Counted from the stretch's first letter, positions 51,634 through 61,387 are shown. The stretch is 64,000 nt of DNA from Paramesorhizobium endophyticum (GCF_014640615.1 NZ_BMHH01000001.1:248001-312000), one strand, 5' to 3'. The notes: a model not told the origin generated them from the letters alone. Made by a program: numbers and translations.

Positions 51634-54561
51634 ATGAAAAACCAGCGTTCCCCTCTCGAGGACCTCAATGCGCAGCGCACCCGCCGGGCGTCGTCGCCGC
51701 TGGATGGGCTGAACCGCACGCTCGAAGAGTTGGAGAGCAGGCTCAAGGGGCTAGACACCGTCCGCGCGCCGGCTGAGCGCTCCTATTACCCAGATGAGGA
51801 CAGCTTCTTTCCCAGGCCGCTCCGCAGCGATCTACATGATGAAATCGCGGAACTGAAACGCACGGTGCAGACGCTCGCGCGCGAGGAATCGCTGCGCCGC
51901 CTCAACCACCGCTGGGATTCGCTGGACGAGCGCTTCGATGCCTTCGAGCAGCGCCAGGGCACGAGCGGCGATCTCAACGCGCCCGCCTTCATGCGGCAGA
52001 TGGATGAGCGACTCGACGAGATCAGCCGGGCGATCCTCTCCTCCGGCATGTCCCGCCGCCCGGACCCGAGCGAGGCGCGGCGGCTGGAGCGCATCGAGGA
52101 GCATCTGGCGGACCTGACGCGACAGATCGAGGCGGCGGAGGAGCGCTCCGCCCTGCCGGACCCAACCTTCATTCGCGAGATCGACCGCCGGTTCGAGGAA
52201 CTGGCGCAGCGGCTCGACGAGCATTATACCGGCAGCATCCATGACGCACGGCTGATCGAAAGCCTGGAAGGCCGGCTCGAGGATATTTCGCAGCAACTTT
52301 CGGTCAATGCGGCCGCGCAATCGGCCATGCATACGAGCTTTCCGGGGCATGAGGTGTTCCGCAATCTCGAGGCGCAGGTGGCGGAAATCGCCCGCCATCT
52401 GGCAAAGCCAGACCCACGCATGCCCGTGCTGGAACAGCGGCTCGATTCCATCGAGCGGTCGCTCAAGTCGAGCCGCGACACCATGCTGGACGCGGCGCGG
52501 CAGGCGGCGGAAGACGCAATCCGCCATGTGGTGAAGAACGGCTCGCCTGATGATGCGGCGATCGCGCGGCAGCTGGCGCAGGATCTGAAATCGCTGGAAG
52601 CGCTTACCCGCCGCACCGACGAGCGCAGCAGCCGGACCTTCGAGACGATCCACGACACGCTCATCAAGATCGTGGACCGGCTCGGGCGGCTCGAAGAGGA
52701 AGCGGCGAAACCCGGCAGCACCCCGATCGAGTTGCCGAAGAAGAGCACGGCTTCCCTGCCTTTCGAGAGCGAATCCCCCGCCATGTCGCGGTCGCCCGCC
52801 GCAGCGGCTGCGGAAGCGGCGCTCGCAGCCCTCAAGAGCGACGGCCGCGCCGCGCCCAAGGCAAGCGAACGGGAGGGGCGCAAATCCATGTTCGGCGGGC
52901 TGGCGAAGGCCGTCAAAGGCCGAGGCAACAATGACGCGAAGGCCGAAGCGGCTGTGCGGGCCCAGAAAGCCGAGCCAGGCTTTGCCTCCATGGCTAAAAT
53001 GGACGCCATCGCCGAGCCGCTCGACGAAGCGGACATCAAGCTCGCCAACCAGCCGCTGGAACCCGGTTCCGGAATGCCTGACCTCAACACGATCCTGAAG
53101 CGGGTGCGTGACGAGCGCCGCGAGCGCGGCGGCGAAGCGCCAGCCGATGCGGGCAAGGCGGATTACATCATTGCCGCGCGCCGGGCCGCGCAGGCGGCGG
53201 CGGCGGAATCCGAGCGCCTGAAGAAGACAGCCGAGAAGCCGCGGGCAAAGAAGCGGCCAGCGGGCGGCGGCAGCGTCCTGCAGCGCCAGCGCAAGCCTGT
53301 CCTGATGGCGATTGCCGCGATCATGATCGCCATGGCCGGCCTGCAGGTGGGAACGGCCTTCCTTGCCCGGGACGACCAGCAGGGCGAGTTCGGCGACGCC
53401 GCCAATCTGACCGAAGCGCCCACCGCCGCTCCCTCGCTCGACACGCGCAGCACCGCAGCCGTGCCTGAAAAGCAGCCGGACGCGAAACCCCAGGCCGTCA
53501 CGCCCGAGGCACCAGCCGAACAGCCTGCACCGCCCCCGCCCGCCGATACGGTAATGCTTCATACGCGGGCAGCGACTGCAACGCCCGAGCCCGCGCCGCA
53601 GACTGAGGCATCCGCTCCGGCCCCTACGCAAACGAGCACCCCGGCGCAAGCCGAAACCGAAACACAGCAGGTCTCAATCCCGGAAATCCCTGCTGAGGCC
53701 GGTCCGGAAGCGTTGCGCGCAGCGGCAGCCCAGGGCGACCCGAAGGCGCTGTTCGAGATCGGCAACCGCTACACGGACGGGCGCGGCGTCCAGAGCGATT
53801 ATGCCAAGGCGGCGCAGTGGTATGAGCTTGCGGCGGCCAAGGGCTTCGCCCCGGCGCAATACCGGCTTGGCAATCTCAACGAAAAGGGCCTTGGCATGCC
53901 GCGCGATACGGCCAAGGCAAAGAAATGGTACAGCCAAGCCGCCGAGCAGGGCAATGCGAGCGCGATGCACAATCTTGCCGTGCTCTACGCCATGGGCCCA
54001 GACGGCACACCCGATAACAACGCCGCCGCGCGCTGGTTCATCAAGGCGGCCGAGCATGGCGTAAAGGACAGCCAGTTCAATCTCGGCATCCTCGCCGCCA
54101 AGGGGCTCGGATTGCCGCAGAACCTGGAAGAGAGCTATAAATGGTTCGCGCTCGCCGCCCAGTCGGGCGACAAGGACGCGGAGCAGAAGCGCGACGCCAT
54201 CGCGGGGTCCCTGAAGCCGGAACAGCTGGAGCGGGCCAAGGGGATGGTGTCGCTATGGAAGGCGAAGCCGCTCAACGAGGCCGCCAATTCGGTGGAGGTG
54301 CCGGACGCATGGCTGGAAAGCCAGCCCATGACCACAGGCGCGGTGGATATGAAAAAGGCCGTGCGCAACATCCAGCTCATCCTCAGCCGCAGCGGCTATG
54401 ACGCCGGCACGCCCGACGGCGTGATGGGGGCCAAGACCCGCCAGGCCATCGCCGCCTTCCAGAAGGCGAACGGCATGAAGCCCACCGGTGATGTCGACCA
54501 GCCGCTGGTGGAAGCGCTGCTCAAGCAGAACCAGCAGCTTTCGATGGCGGCGAAGCAGTAG
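51634..54561 (+). CDS. podJ: PodJ-like polar localization protein with Sel1 repeats and peptidoglycan-binding domain
   Basis: 975 residues. Residues 1-420 are coiled-coil rich in repeated LEERLADLTRQIE-like heptads. Residues 420-550 are low in complexity. A membrane helix at about 556-577 (VLMAIAAIMIAMAGLQVGTA) makes it a single-pass inner-membrane protein with a cytoplasmic coiled-coil. A periplasmic Pro/Ala linker, four Sel1 repeats (about 691-852) and a PG_binding_1 domain (VRNIQLILSRSGYDAGTPDG, about 909-966) follow. In Caulobacter and Agrobacterium PodJ sets the identity of one cell pole. ATG at 51634. A CtrA box and GANTC sites stand upstream. Confidence 0.85.
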   Translation: MKNQRSPLEDLNAQRTRRASSPLDGLNRTLEELESRLKGLDTVRAPAERSYYPDEDSFFPRPLRSDLHDEIAELKRTVQTLAREESLRRLNHRWDSLDERFDAFEQRQGTSGDLNAPAFMRQMDERLDEISRAILSSGMSRRPDPSEARRLERIEEHLADLTRQIEAAEERSALPDPTFIREIDRRFEELAQRLDEHYTGSIHDARLIESLEGRLEDISQQLSVNAAAQSAMHTSFPGHEVFRNLEAQVAEIARHLAKPDPRMPVLEQRLDSIERSLKSSRDTMLDAARQAAEDAIRHVVKNGSPDDAAIARQLAQDLKSLEALTRRTDERSSRTFETIHDTLIKIVDRLGRLEEEAAKPGSTPIELPKKSTASLPFESESPAMSRSPAAAAAEAALAALKSDGRAAPKASEREGRKSMFGGLAKAVKGRGNNDAKAEAAVRAQKAEPGFASMAKMDAIAEPLDEADIKLANQPLEPGSGMPDLNTILKRVRDERRERGGEAPADAGKADYIIAARRAAQAAAAESERLKKTAEKPRAKKRPAGGGSVLQRQRKPVLMAIAAIMIAMAGLQVGTAFLARDDQQGEFGDAANLTEAPTAAPSLDTRSTAAVPEKQPDAKPQAVTPEAPAEQPAPPPPADTVMLHTRAATATPEPAPQTEASAPAPTQTSTPAQAETETQQVSIPEIPAEAGPEALRAAAAQGDPKALFEIGNRYTDGRGVQSDYAKAAQWYELAAAKGFAPAQYRLGNLNEKGLGMPRDTAKAKKWYSQAAEQGNASAMHNLAVLYAMGPDGTPDNNAAARWFIKAAEHGVKDSQFNLGILAAKGLGLPQNLEESYKWFALAAQSGDKDAEQKRDAIAGSLKPEQLERAKGMVSLWKAKPLNEAANSVEVPDAWLESQPMTTGAVDMKKAVRNIQLILSRSGYDAGTPDGVMGAKTRQAIAAFQKANGMKPTGDVDQPLVEALLKQNQQLSMAAKQ

Positions 54562-54577
54562 GCACTGCCCCTTCCTT

Positions 54578-54595
54578 CCCCCTTGCGGGGAGGGA
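54578..54595 (+). terminator. D-type hairpin after the podJ-like gene
   Basis: CCCCCTTGCGGGGAGGG, 17 nt after the stop, with stem CCCC/GGGG and the loop TTGC. It is the same sequence as one arm of the type D elements and may serve as the end of the podJ message, though no T-run follows. Confidence 0.4.
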
Positions 54596-54779
54596 AAGAG
54601 CGGTCGAAAATGTGATGATTCTGCCGCATGTTGGCATAAAAAGCGGAGTCTCGCGCCACCGCCCTTTTTCCGTCGAGATTATCCCGGTAACGCTTATTTG
54701 AATTCTTCAAATGCTGGCGGGTTGCGTCGCCTGGGCTTTGTTCATCCGCATGGTCGTATCGGGAAAATTTTCCGGGATC

Positions 54780-55721
54780 ATGCTTTCACCGGGTTCTGAA
54801 TTGGGCATTTATCTCCCCATTGCGGAAATATCGGTCAACATGCTGGTTATCCTCGGCATGGGGGCGGCGGTCGGCTTTCTTTCGGGCATGTTCGGCGTCA
54901 GCGGCGGGTTTCTGATCACGCCGCTGCTGATCTTTTACAACATCCCTCCGGCGGTCGCGGTGGCGACAGGCGTCAACCAGGTCATCGCCTCCTCGGTTTC
55001 CGGCGCGCTCGTCCATTTCAAGCGCCGCACGCTCGATATCAAACTGGGGCTGCTTCTGGTGGCGGGAGGCCTCGCCGGATCGCTCATCGGCATCTATCTG
55101 TTCTCGGTCCTGCGCGAGCTCGGTCAACTCGACCTCATCGTCTCGCTGCTCTATGTCATCCTGCTGGGAACCGTCGGCGGGCTGATGCTCATAGAAAGCT
55201 GGCGGGCGCTGCAACGGGTGCGGCAGGGGCAGACCGCCATGCTGAAGCGGCCCGGCCAGCACAATTGGGTGCACCGGCTGCCACTGAAGATGCGGTTCCG
55301 CGCCTCGAAGATCTATGTCAGCGTCATTCCCGTCCTTGGGCTTGGCTTCATCATCGGCGTGCTTGCGGCGATCATGGGCGTGGGCGGCGGCTTCATCATG
55401 GTCCCGGCGCTGATCTATCTGCTGCGCGTGCCGACCAATGTCGTTATCGGCACGTCGCTGTTCCAGGTCACCTTCGTCACGGCCTTCGCCACCGTCATGC
55501 AGGCGATGACCAACCATTCGGTCGATATCGTGCTGGCGCTACTGCTGATGGTGGGCGGCGTGATTGGGGCGCAATATGGAGCGCGCGCCGGGCAGAAGCT
55601 GCGCGGCGAACAGCTCCGCCTCCTGCTGGCCCTGCTCGTGCTGGCGGTGGCGCTGCGTCTTGCCTTCAGCCTGTTCATCAGGCCCGACAATCTGTTCTCG
55701 ATATCCCTCGCGGATGGGTGA
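54780..55721 (+). CDS. TauE/SafE (TSUP) family exporter
   Basis: 313 residues with about eight helices in two halves. The first repeat has GMGAAVGFLSGMFGVSGGFL, the second GVLAAIMGVGGGFIMVPALI, the family's duplicated glycine-rich motif. Members export sulfite, sulfoacetate or other sulfur anions. ATG at 54780 is chosen from family length; an upstream ATG at 54711 and a TTG at 54801 are possible. It overlaps or nearly touches the TIGR02186-like gene (4 nt between), which is its usual neighbour. Confidence 0.9.
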   Translation: MLSPGSELGIYLPIAEISVNMLVILGMGAAVGFLSGMFGVSGGFLITPLLIFYNIPPAVAVATGVNQVIASSVSGALVHFKRRTLDIKLGLLLVAGGLAGSLIGIYLFSVLRELGQLDLIVSLLYVILLGTVGGLMLIESWRALQRVRQGQTAMLKRPGQHNWVHRLPLKMRFRASKIYVSVIPVLGLGFIIGVLAAIMGVGGGFIMVPALIYLLRVPTNVVIGTSLFQVTFVTAFATVMQAMTNHSVDIVLALLLMVGGVIGAQYGARAGQKLRGEQLRLLLALLVLAVALRLAFSLFIRPDNLFSISLADG

Positions 55722-55725
55722 GCCT

Positions 55726-56553
55726 ATGCCTGCCCGCCGCCTCTTCTTCCCGATCCTGCTGGCGAGCGTCGCTTTCCTGGCCGCCGCGCCCGCCTTCGCC
55801 CAGACGGCACAGATTGAGGAAGCGCCCGCCAGTTCGCCTGCGCAAGCCGAGACGATCGAGATCGGACTTTCGACCGAAACCATCGCCATCACCTCGAATT
55901 TCCGGGGAACGGACCTCACCATCTTCGGCGCGCTCGACAATGCCGACCCGCTGGTAAGGCGGCACGGGCGCTATGACATTATCGTCGTCCTGCAAGGCCC
56001 GGACCGCGATCTGGTGATCCGCAAGAAGAGCCGCTATCTCGGCGTATGGGTGAATGCGGAGTCGCAGACCTTCCTCGGCGTGCCGCTCTCCTATTCCCTC
56101 GCCTCGACCCGCAGCCTGCAGGACATAGCCGAGCCGAAGGTCTATCAACAGCTTTCGATCGGCGTCGATAATTTCCATCTTGCGGCGGTCGCGTCCGAAA
56201 ACTCTGCGGAGGATATCCGGCAGTTCGATCAGCAACTGCGCGAGATGAAAACGCAGGACGGGCTCTACACCCAGCGCGTCGGCGGCGTGGAGTTCATCTC
56301 GCCGACGCTCTTCCGCGCCACGCTGTCGCTGCCTGCAAACGTGCCGGTGGGGCGGCATAAGGCCCGCGCGCTGCTGTTCCGCAATGGCACGTTCCTGCGC
56401 GAGGCGGATACCAGCCTGCAGATCGTCAAGGCGGGGCTGGAATACCGCATCTATGACGCGGCGCAGAACCATGGGTTTCTGTATGGTCTGTTCGCGGTGT
56501 TTCTGGCGGTGTTTACGGGGTGGTTTGGGAGGTTGTTGTTCCGGAAGGATTAG
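55726..56553 (+). CDS. TIGR02186-like exported protein
   Basis: 275 residues. MPARRLFFPILLASVAFLAA with APAFAQ is a Sec signal peptide. A periplasmic beta-rich domain follows (IEIGLSTETIAITSNFRGTD, YDIIVVLQGPDRDLVIRKKS, RFFSP-like later parts absent). A C-terminal helix (FLYGLFAVFLAVFTGWFGRL) anchors it, so it is tethered on the periplasmic face. This build matches the family TIGR02186, found beside TSUP exporters in Alphaproteobacteria. It probably assists the exporter or presents substrate; role unproven. ATG at 55726. Confidence 0.85.
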   Translation: MPARRLFFPILLASVAFLAAAPAFAQTAQIEEAPASSPAQAETIEIGLSTETIAITSNFRGTDLTIFGALDNADPLVRRHGRYDIIVVLQGPDRDLVIRKKSRYLGVWVNAESQTFLGVPLSYSLASTRSLQDIAEPKVYQQLSIGVDNFHLAAVASENSAEDIRQFDQQLREMKTQDGLYTQRVGGVEFISPTLFRATLSLPANVPVGRHKARALLFRNGTFLREADTSLQIVKAGLEYRIYDAAQNHGFLYGLFAVFLAVFTGWFGRLLFRKD

Positions 56554-56572
56554 GGAGCCGATGCTATCAGCG

Positions 56573-56750
56573 CCAAGCGCCCTCGTGGTTCGAGGCTCAT
56601 TTCGCTGCGCTCCAATCGCACCTCACCATGAGGGCTACTGCGGGCGCCGCTCCTTCATCTCCATCTGAGGGTTGCCGGAAGCGCGATGCCCCTTCACCCT
56701 CATCCTGAGGTGCGGAGCGAAGCGGAGCCTCGAAGGGCGAGGGTGAAGGG
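56573..56750. repeat. Type C palindromic element, copy 3
   Basis: About 178 bp: CCAAGCGCCCTCGTGGTTCG, CTCACCATGAGGG, a centre, CCCTCATCCTGAGGTG, and CGAAGGGCGAGGGTGAAGGG. It fills the gap between the convergent TIGR02186-like gene and pdeM. Confidence 0.8.
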
Positions 56751-56774
56751 GATCGTTAGCCACTGAAACGCATT

Positions 56775-57491
56775 CTAACCCCCAACCAACATCCCCCGCT
56801 TGATCGCATAGACCCTCTCACTTCCCAGCATGAACGCCAAAAGCCGCTCCTCCGCGAACAGCCCCCGAAAAGCTCTGTCCAGCACGTTGAGCGCGCCGGT
56901 GTAAGCGCCGAAGGCGGGCATGATGAGGCGTTCGCCGTCGCTGGCGAAGCAGGGGCGGCGGACGGAGCGGCCGCGGCGGATGATCTTTGCGGCCGGGTGG
57001 AGGTGCCCGGCAATCTCGCCCGGTGCGCTGCCTTTTTGCGGCTCGTGGCGGAAGATCAGGGGGCCGAGCGCCAGTTCGGTTGCGACATCGCCCGGCAGGC
57101 CCACCGGCTTTTCGGGATCGTGGTTGCCGGTGATCCATATCCATCGCCGCCCGGCCATGAGCTGCTCCAGCCTGATGACATAGAGCGCCGGCAGGCGGGC
57201 GGAGGCCTTTGCGTCATGAAAACTGTCGCCAAGGCTGATGATGGTGGCGGGATCGTAGCGGGCGACAATAACGGAGAGAAGATCGAGCGTCGCGGCGGTG
57301 TCGTAGGGCGGCAGCATCATGCCGCGCCGGGCGAAGGAGGAGCCTTTTTCCAGATGCAAATCGGAGACGACAAGCAGCCGCGTTTCGGGAAAATAGAGCG
57401 CGCCCGCGGGGTCGCAGAGCGCTTCCACACCCGCAATGGCCGCCCTAGCCGCGCCGGCTTGGTCCTCTCTCATGCGTAGCGCTACGGTCAT
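56775..57491 (-). CDS. pdeM: Ligase-associated DNA-damage-response endonuclease PdeM
   Basis: 238-residue calcineurin-type metallophosphoesterase. Metal-binding motifs in order are SDLHLEKG (about 42-49), ISLGDSFHDA, TGNHDPEKP and GEIAGHLHPAAK. The PdeM family is found beside an Lhr-like helicase, an MBL-fold exonuclease and an ATP-dependent ligase, and probably cuts DNA ends or damaged single strands in that set. Its ATG at 57491 overlaps the helicase stop (ATGA), so it is co-translated with the helicase. Confidence 0.92.
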   Translation of the reverse strand: MTVALRMREDQAGAARAAIAGVEALCDPAGALYFPETRLLVVSDLHLEKGSSFARRGMMLPPYDTAATLDLLSVIVARYDPATIISLGDSFHDAKASARLPALYVIRLEQLMAGRRWIWITGNHDPEKPVGLPGDVATELALGPLIFRHEPQKGSAPGEIAGHLHPAAKIIRRGRSVRRPCFASDGERLIMPAFGAYTGALNVLDRAFRGLFAEERLLAFMLGSERVYAIKRGMLVGG

Positions 57492-60007
57492 ATCTCTCCC
57501 ATCACTTCGCGGATCAACTCATCGGCGGCTTCGGCCAGAAGTACGTCATTCGCCTCGCCGGCCACCGATTCCCTGCCGATTTCCAGCATGACAGGCACGG
57601 CCAGCGGCGAAATCTGCTCGAGGTCGCGGTGGACGATTCGGCCCTTGATGCGGGTGAGCATATCGGCCAGGCGGCGGATGTCGAGAAGGCCGGTGGCGGC
57701 GTCGGCGCGGGTGGCCTTGAGCAGGATGTGGTCCGGCTCATGGCTGCGCAGCACGTCATAGATCAGGTCGGTCGAAACCGTCACCTGACGCCCAGTCTTC
57801 TCCTGCCCCGGATGACGGCGCTCGATCAGCCCGGAAATAACGGCGCAATTGCGGAAGGTGCGCTTCAGGAGATAGCTTTCATCCATCCATGCTTCGAGAT
57901 CGTCGCCCAGCATGTCCTCGTCGAACAATTGGCTAAGTGGCAGCTCGCCAGTGCGAAACATGCGCCCGAGATCACCCAGCGCCCAGATACCCAGCGAATA
58001 ATCCGTCGCGACGAAGCCGAGCGGCCGCGCCTTGGCCCGCTCCAGCCGCCGCGTCAAGAGCATGCCGAGCGTCTGGTGGGCGAGCCGGCCCTCGAAGGGA
58101 TAGGCGACCATGTAATAGCGCTGCCCACGCGGGAAGGTCTCGACCAGCAGTTCCCCCGCCTTGGGGAGGATCGATTTCTTGCGCTGGATTTCCAGCCATT
58201 CATGCACTTGGTCAGGCAGCGCATCCCAGCGCTTCGGGTCGGCCAGTATGGCGCGGACTTCGCCCGCCAGATAGGTGGAAAGCGGGAATTTGCCGCCGGC
58301 ATAGATGGGGATTTTCGCGTCCTGCCCGGCGGCATTAGAGGCGATGCATTCATTGTCGCGGATGCCCTCGAAGCGCAGCACCTTGCCAGCGAAGAGAAAG
58401 GTATCGCCCGGCGTCATGCTTTCCAGGAAATATTCCTCGATCTTGCCCAAAACCCGCCCACCATAGGCCTTACCGCGCCCGGATTTGGTCAGCCGCACAT
58501 TCAGTTCCGGCGCTTCGACGATGGTGCCAATGTTAAGCCGGTATTGCTGGGCGATGCGCGGATGGCTTACGCGCCAGGTGCCGTCGGCCGCCTTACGGAT
58601 CTTGGCGAAGCGCTCATAGCTTTTCAGCGCATAGCCGCCGGTGGCCACGAAATCGAGGATGCGATCGAAGGCCTCGCGCGGCAGACCGGCATAGGGCGCG
58701 GCGGTGCGAATTTCAGCGTAGAGCTGGTCGGCATTGAACGGCGCGGCGCAGGCCATGCCCAGCACATGCTGCGCCAGCACATCAAGCGCGCCCTCGACGA
58801 GCGGCGGCGTATCCTGCGCGCCCAGATAATTGGCATCGAGCGCGGCGCGGCATTCCATCACCTCGAAGCGGTTGGCGGGCACGAGAATGGCGCGGCTCGG
58901 CTCGTCCATGCGATGGTTGGCGCGGCCGATGCGCTGCGCCAGGCGGCTCGCCCCCTTCGGCGCGCCGACATGGATGACCAGATCGACATCGCCCCAGTCG
59001 ATGCCCATGTCGAGGGTGGAGGTAGCGACAATGGCGCGCAGGCTATTTCCCGCCATCGCCTGCTCGACCTTGCGGCGCTGCCCGGCGTCGAGCGAGCCAT
59101 GATGGAGCGCGATGGGCAGCGTGTCTTCATTGATGCGCCAGAGTTCCTGAAACAGCATTTCCGCCTGGCTGCGCGTATTGACGAAAAGCAGCGTGGTGCG
59201 GTGAGCGCGGATCGCCTCATAAATATCCGGCAGTGCATAGCGCGCCGAATGCCCCGCCCAGGGGATGCGCTCGGCGGATTCAAGAATGGAAATATCGGGT
59301 TTCGCCCCGCCTTCCACGGTGATCAGCCCGGCCATAGGCTTTGTTTCGCCTTGGCTCACCAGCCAGCGGCGCAGTTCGTCTGGCTCCGCCACCGTGGCGG
59401 ACAGGCCGATGGTCTGCAGCTTGGGCTGCAACTGCCGCAACCGCGCCAGCCCCAGTGACAGGAGATGGCCGCGCTTGGAGATGACCAGCGAGTGCAATTC
59501 ATCGAGCACGACATAGCGCAGATCCGCGAAAAAGCGCTCCGCGTCCTTGGAGGCGATGAGCAGGGCAAGCTGCTCCGGCGTCGTCAGCAGGATGTCGGGC
59601 GGGGCGAGCTTCTGGCGCTGACGCTTATGCGCGGGGGTATCGCCGGTGCGCGTCTCGACGGTGATGGGAAGCTGCATTTCCTCGACGGGGATGCCGAGAT
59701 TGCGGTGAATATCGACGGCCAGCGCTTTCAAGGGCGAGATGTAGAGCGTGTGAATGCCGCGCGTGGCCATGCCCGGCTTGCGCTTCGTCCGCCGCGTCAG
59801 GTCGACCAGAGATGGCAGGAAGCCCGCCAGCGTCTTGCCCGCGCCTGTGGGGGCGATCAGCAGCATCGAGCGGCCCTGCTCCGCCTCGGCCAGAAGCTGC
59901 AACTGATGCGGACGCGGCTGCCAGCCCTTGTCGCGGAACCATTTCAGAAATGGCTCCGGCAGGGGGAATTGCGTGTCGGCGGGTTTTGGCTTCGCGTTCA
60001 GGGTCAC
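57488..60007 (-). CDS. Ligase-associated DEXH-box helicase (Lhr-like)
   Basis: 839 residues. ATP-dependent 3'-5' DNA helicase of superfamily 2. Walker A is APTGAGKT (about 58-65), Walker B DELH in VVLDELHSLVISKRG, motif III GLSATVAEP, motif IV region LLFVNTRSQAEMLF and motif VI AQRIGRANHRMDEP. A winged-helix and C-terminal Lhr core follow. It unwinds damaged or branched DNA for the ligase set. The start is a GTG at 60007 or a TTG at 60043, neither with a clear ribosome site. It is first in the helicase-pdeM unit. Confidence 0.92.
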   Translation of the reverse strand: MTLNAKPKPADTQFPLPEPFLKWFRDKGWQPRPHQLQLLAEAEQGRSMLLIAPTGAGKTLAGFLPSLVDLTRRTKRKPGMATRGIHTLYISPLKALAVDIHRNLGIPVEEMQLPITVETRTGDTPAHKRQRQKLAPPDILLTTPEQLALLIASKDAERFFADLRYVVLDELHSLVISKRGHLLSLGLARLRQLQPKLQTIGLSATVAEPDELRRWLVSQGETKPMAGLITVEGGAKPDISILESAERIPWAGHSARYALPDIYEAIRAHRTTLLFVNTRSQAEMLFQELWRINEDTLPIALHHGSLDAGQRRKVEQAMAGNSLRAIVATSTLDMGIDWGDVDLVIHVGAPKGASRLAQRIGRANHRMDEPSRAILVPANRFEVMECRAALDANYLGAQDTPPLVEGALDVLAQHVLGMACAAPFNADQLYAEIRTAAPYAGLPREAFDRILDFVATGGYALKSYERFAKIRKAADGTWRVSHPRIAQQYRLNIGTIVEAPELNVRLTKSGRGKAYGGRVLGKIEEYFLESMTPGDTFLFAGKVLRFEGIRDNECIASNAAGQDAKIPIYAGGKFPLSTYLAGEVRAILADPKRWDALPDQVHEWLEIQRKKSILPKAGELLVETFPRGQRYYMVAYPFEGRLAHQTLGMLLTRRLERAKARPLGFVATDYSLGIWALGDLGRMFRTGELPLSQLFDEDMLGDDLEAWMDESYLLKRTFRNCAVISGLIERRHPGQEKTGRQVTVSTDLIYDVLRSHEPDHILLKATRADAATGLLDIRRLADMLTRIKGRIVHRDLEQISPLAVPVMLEIGRESVAGEANDVLLAEAADELIREVMGEI

Positions 60008-60084
60008 GCGAAGGAAACTAATGCGCCGCCGCGCCGCCGCCAAGCGGTTTGTTCACTTTTGTTCTTGTTTTGATGGGGCAGCGC

Positions 60085-60445
60085 CAAGCGCCCTCGCCCT
60101 TCGAGGCTCGTTCCGCTGCGCTCCACGAGCACCTCAGGATGAGGGCTGTTGGAATGTCGCGGATAGCCCCTCACCCTTACCCTCTCCCCGTGAATTACGG
60201 GGAGAGGGGGACATAGACGTCTTCGCCTCTTCCTTCTGCCGGATGCACGGGAAGAAGAAAGGGGCGCAAACGTTGACGCCCCCGTCGCCCCGCGTGCGGG
60301 GGAGAGGGTAAGGGTGAGGGGCATTCCACGAGGCATTTGTTTGGCCGCAACACCCTACTGCGGCGTTGCAACCCTTCACCCTCATGGTGAGGTGCGACCC
60401 TGAGCCTGTCGAAGGGGAGCCTCGAACCACGGGGGTGAAGGGCGC
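60085..60445. repeat. Type C element, copy 4, with type B element inside
   Basis: Left C part 60085-60160 (CCAAGCGCCCTCG... ending GAGGGCTGTTGG) and right C part 60370-60445 (CCCTTCACCCTCATGGTGAG, CGGGGGTGAAGGGCGC). Between them is a 159-bp B element at 60164-60322 of the same length as the one at 24931-25089. The gap 60008-60475 (468 nt) thus has no gene and is almost wholly repeat. Confidence 0.85.
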
Positions 60446-60475
60446 ACAGTTGGTTCCGTGCAAATGTGAAATACT

Positions 60476-61387
60476 CTAAACCCGACGCGCGACCGTCACG
60501 ATGCCCGTCAGCGGCTCGCCACGATCGTAACGGATGGTCGCCTTGCTCATTTCGATAGGGGCGAAGCCATGCTGCTCAAGAAGGCGGCGGATGTAGGCGG
60601 AGGAATGGGTGAAACGGAGCGAGGGTTGGAGGAGCAGGTCTTCGTCCGAGCTGTCATCCGTTTCGACGGAAAAGGCGAAGATGCCGCCCGGCTCCAGCGC
60701 ACCTGCAATATTGACGAAGGCGCGGTCGAGAGCGCCGACATAGACGAACACGTCAGCGGCGACCACGAGGTCCGCCAGGCTACCCGGCTTTTCCAGTTCG
60801 TTGACATCGCCTTTTTCAAGACGGTCGTAGATGCCTTTTTCCTCAGCCTTGCGCAGCATGGCGTCCGAGAGGTCGATGCCTTCAAGATAATCAGTCGTGG
60901 CGCGCAGGCGCTCGCCCATGAGGCCGGTGCCGCAGCCGAGATCCATGGCGCGGCGATAGCGGCGGTTCCCGGCCCTTGCGATCGCTTCGGCAAGGAGCTC
61001 GGGGACGCGATAATCGAGCTTTTCGATGAGCGCCGTCTCGAAAGTGGGCGCATAGGCGTCGAACAGGGTTTCGACATAGGCGGTGGGCGGCGCATCGGGC
61101 CGGGCGGCGAGGCCGATGCTCGCCAGTTTCAGGCTGGCGCCGAAGCGGTCTTCCGGGTCGGCCTCGAGCACGCTGCGCCAGGCCTTGGCGGCGGCTTCCG
61201 GATGGCCTGCCTCCTCCTCCATCTCGCCCAGGCGGAAAAGGCCGGGCACCCAGCCGGGCACGATTTCCAGCGCTTGCCGCATCACATCCGCCGCTCCTCC
61301 ATAATCGCCCGCCTCGAACATCATCTCGGCATAATGGGCACGGCGATCGGCAATCAGATCGCCGGAGGAAAGGAAAGCTCGCGTCAT
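60476..61387 (-). CDS. SAM-dependent methyltransferase with TPR segment
   Basis: 303 residues. The first about 80 contain two TPR-like helix pairs (HYAEMMFEAGDYGGAADVMR; EEAGHPEAAAKAWRSVLEA). The methyltransferase core follows: motif I DLGCGTGLMGERL binds the methyl donor, EGIDLSDAML is the acidic loop, and LVVAADVFVYVG follows. The chain ends in a C-terminal strand pair. The substrate is unknown. Members of this build are annotated as TPR/methyltransferase proteins of trans-aconitate-like type. ATG at 61387; it lies between the two arms of the ligase-associated set and points away from the exonuclease. Confidence 0.85.
   Translation of the reverse strand: MTRAFLSSGDLIADRRAHYAEMMFEAGDYGGAADVMRQALEIVPGWVPGLFRLGEMEEEAGHPEAAAKAWRSVLEADPEDRFGASLKLASIGLAARPDAPPTAYVETLFDAYAPTFETALIEKLDYRVPELLAEAIARAGNRRYRRAMDLGCGTGLMGERLRATTDYLEGIDLSDAMLRKAEEKGIYDRLEKGDVNELEKPGSLADLVVAADVFVYVGALDRAFVNIAGALEPGGIFAFSVETDDSSDEDLLLQPSLRFTHSSAYIRRLLEQHGFAPIEMSKATIRYDRGEPLTGIVTVARRV

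Noticed and set aside
51832-53649. 605-residue open frame antisense to the podJ-like gene
   Set aside because: Arg/Gly/Leu-rich mirror of the coiled-coil coding region, without a start site or any family feature.
57629-59458. 609-residue open frame antisense to the Lhr-like helicase
   Set aside because: No motifs, skewed composition, and the minus strand encodes all helicase motifs in order.
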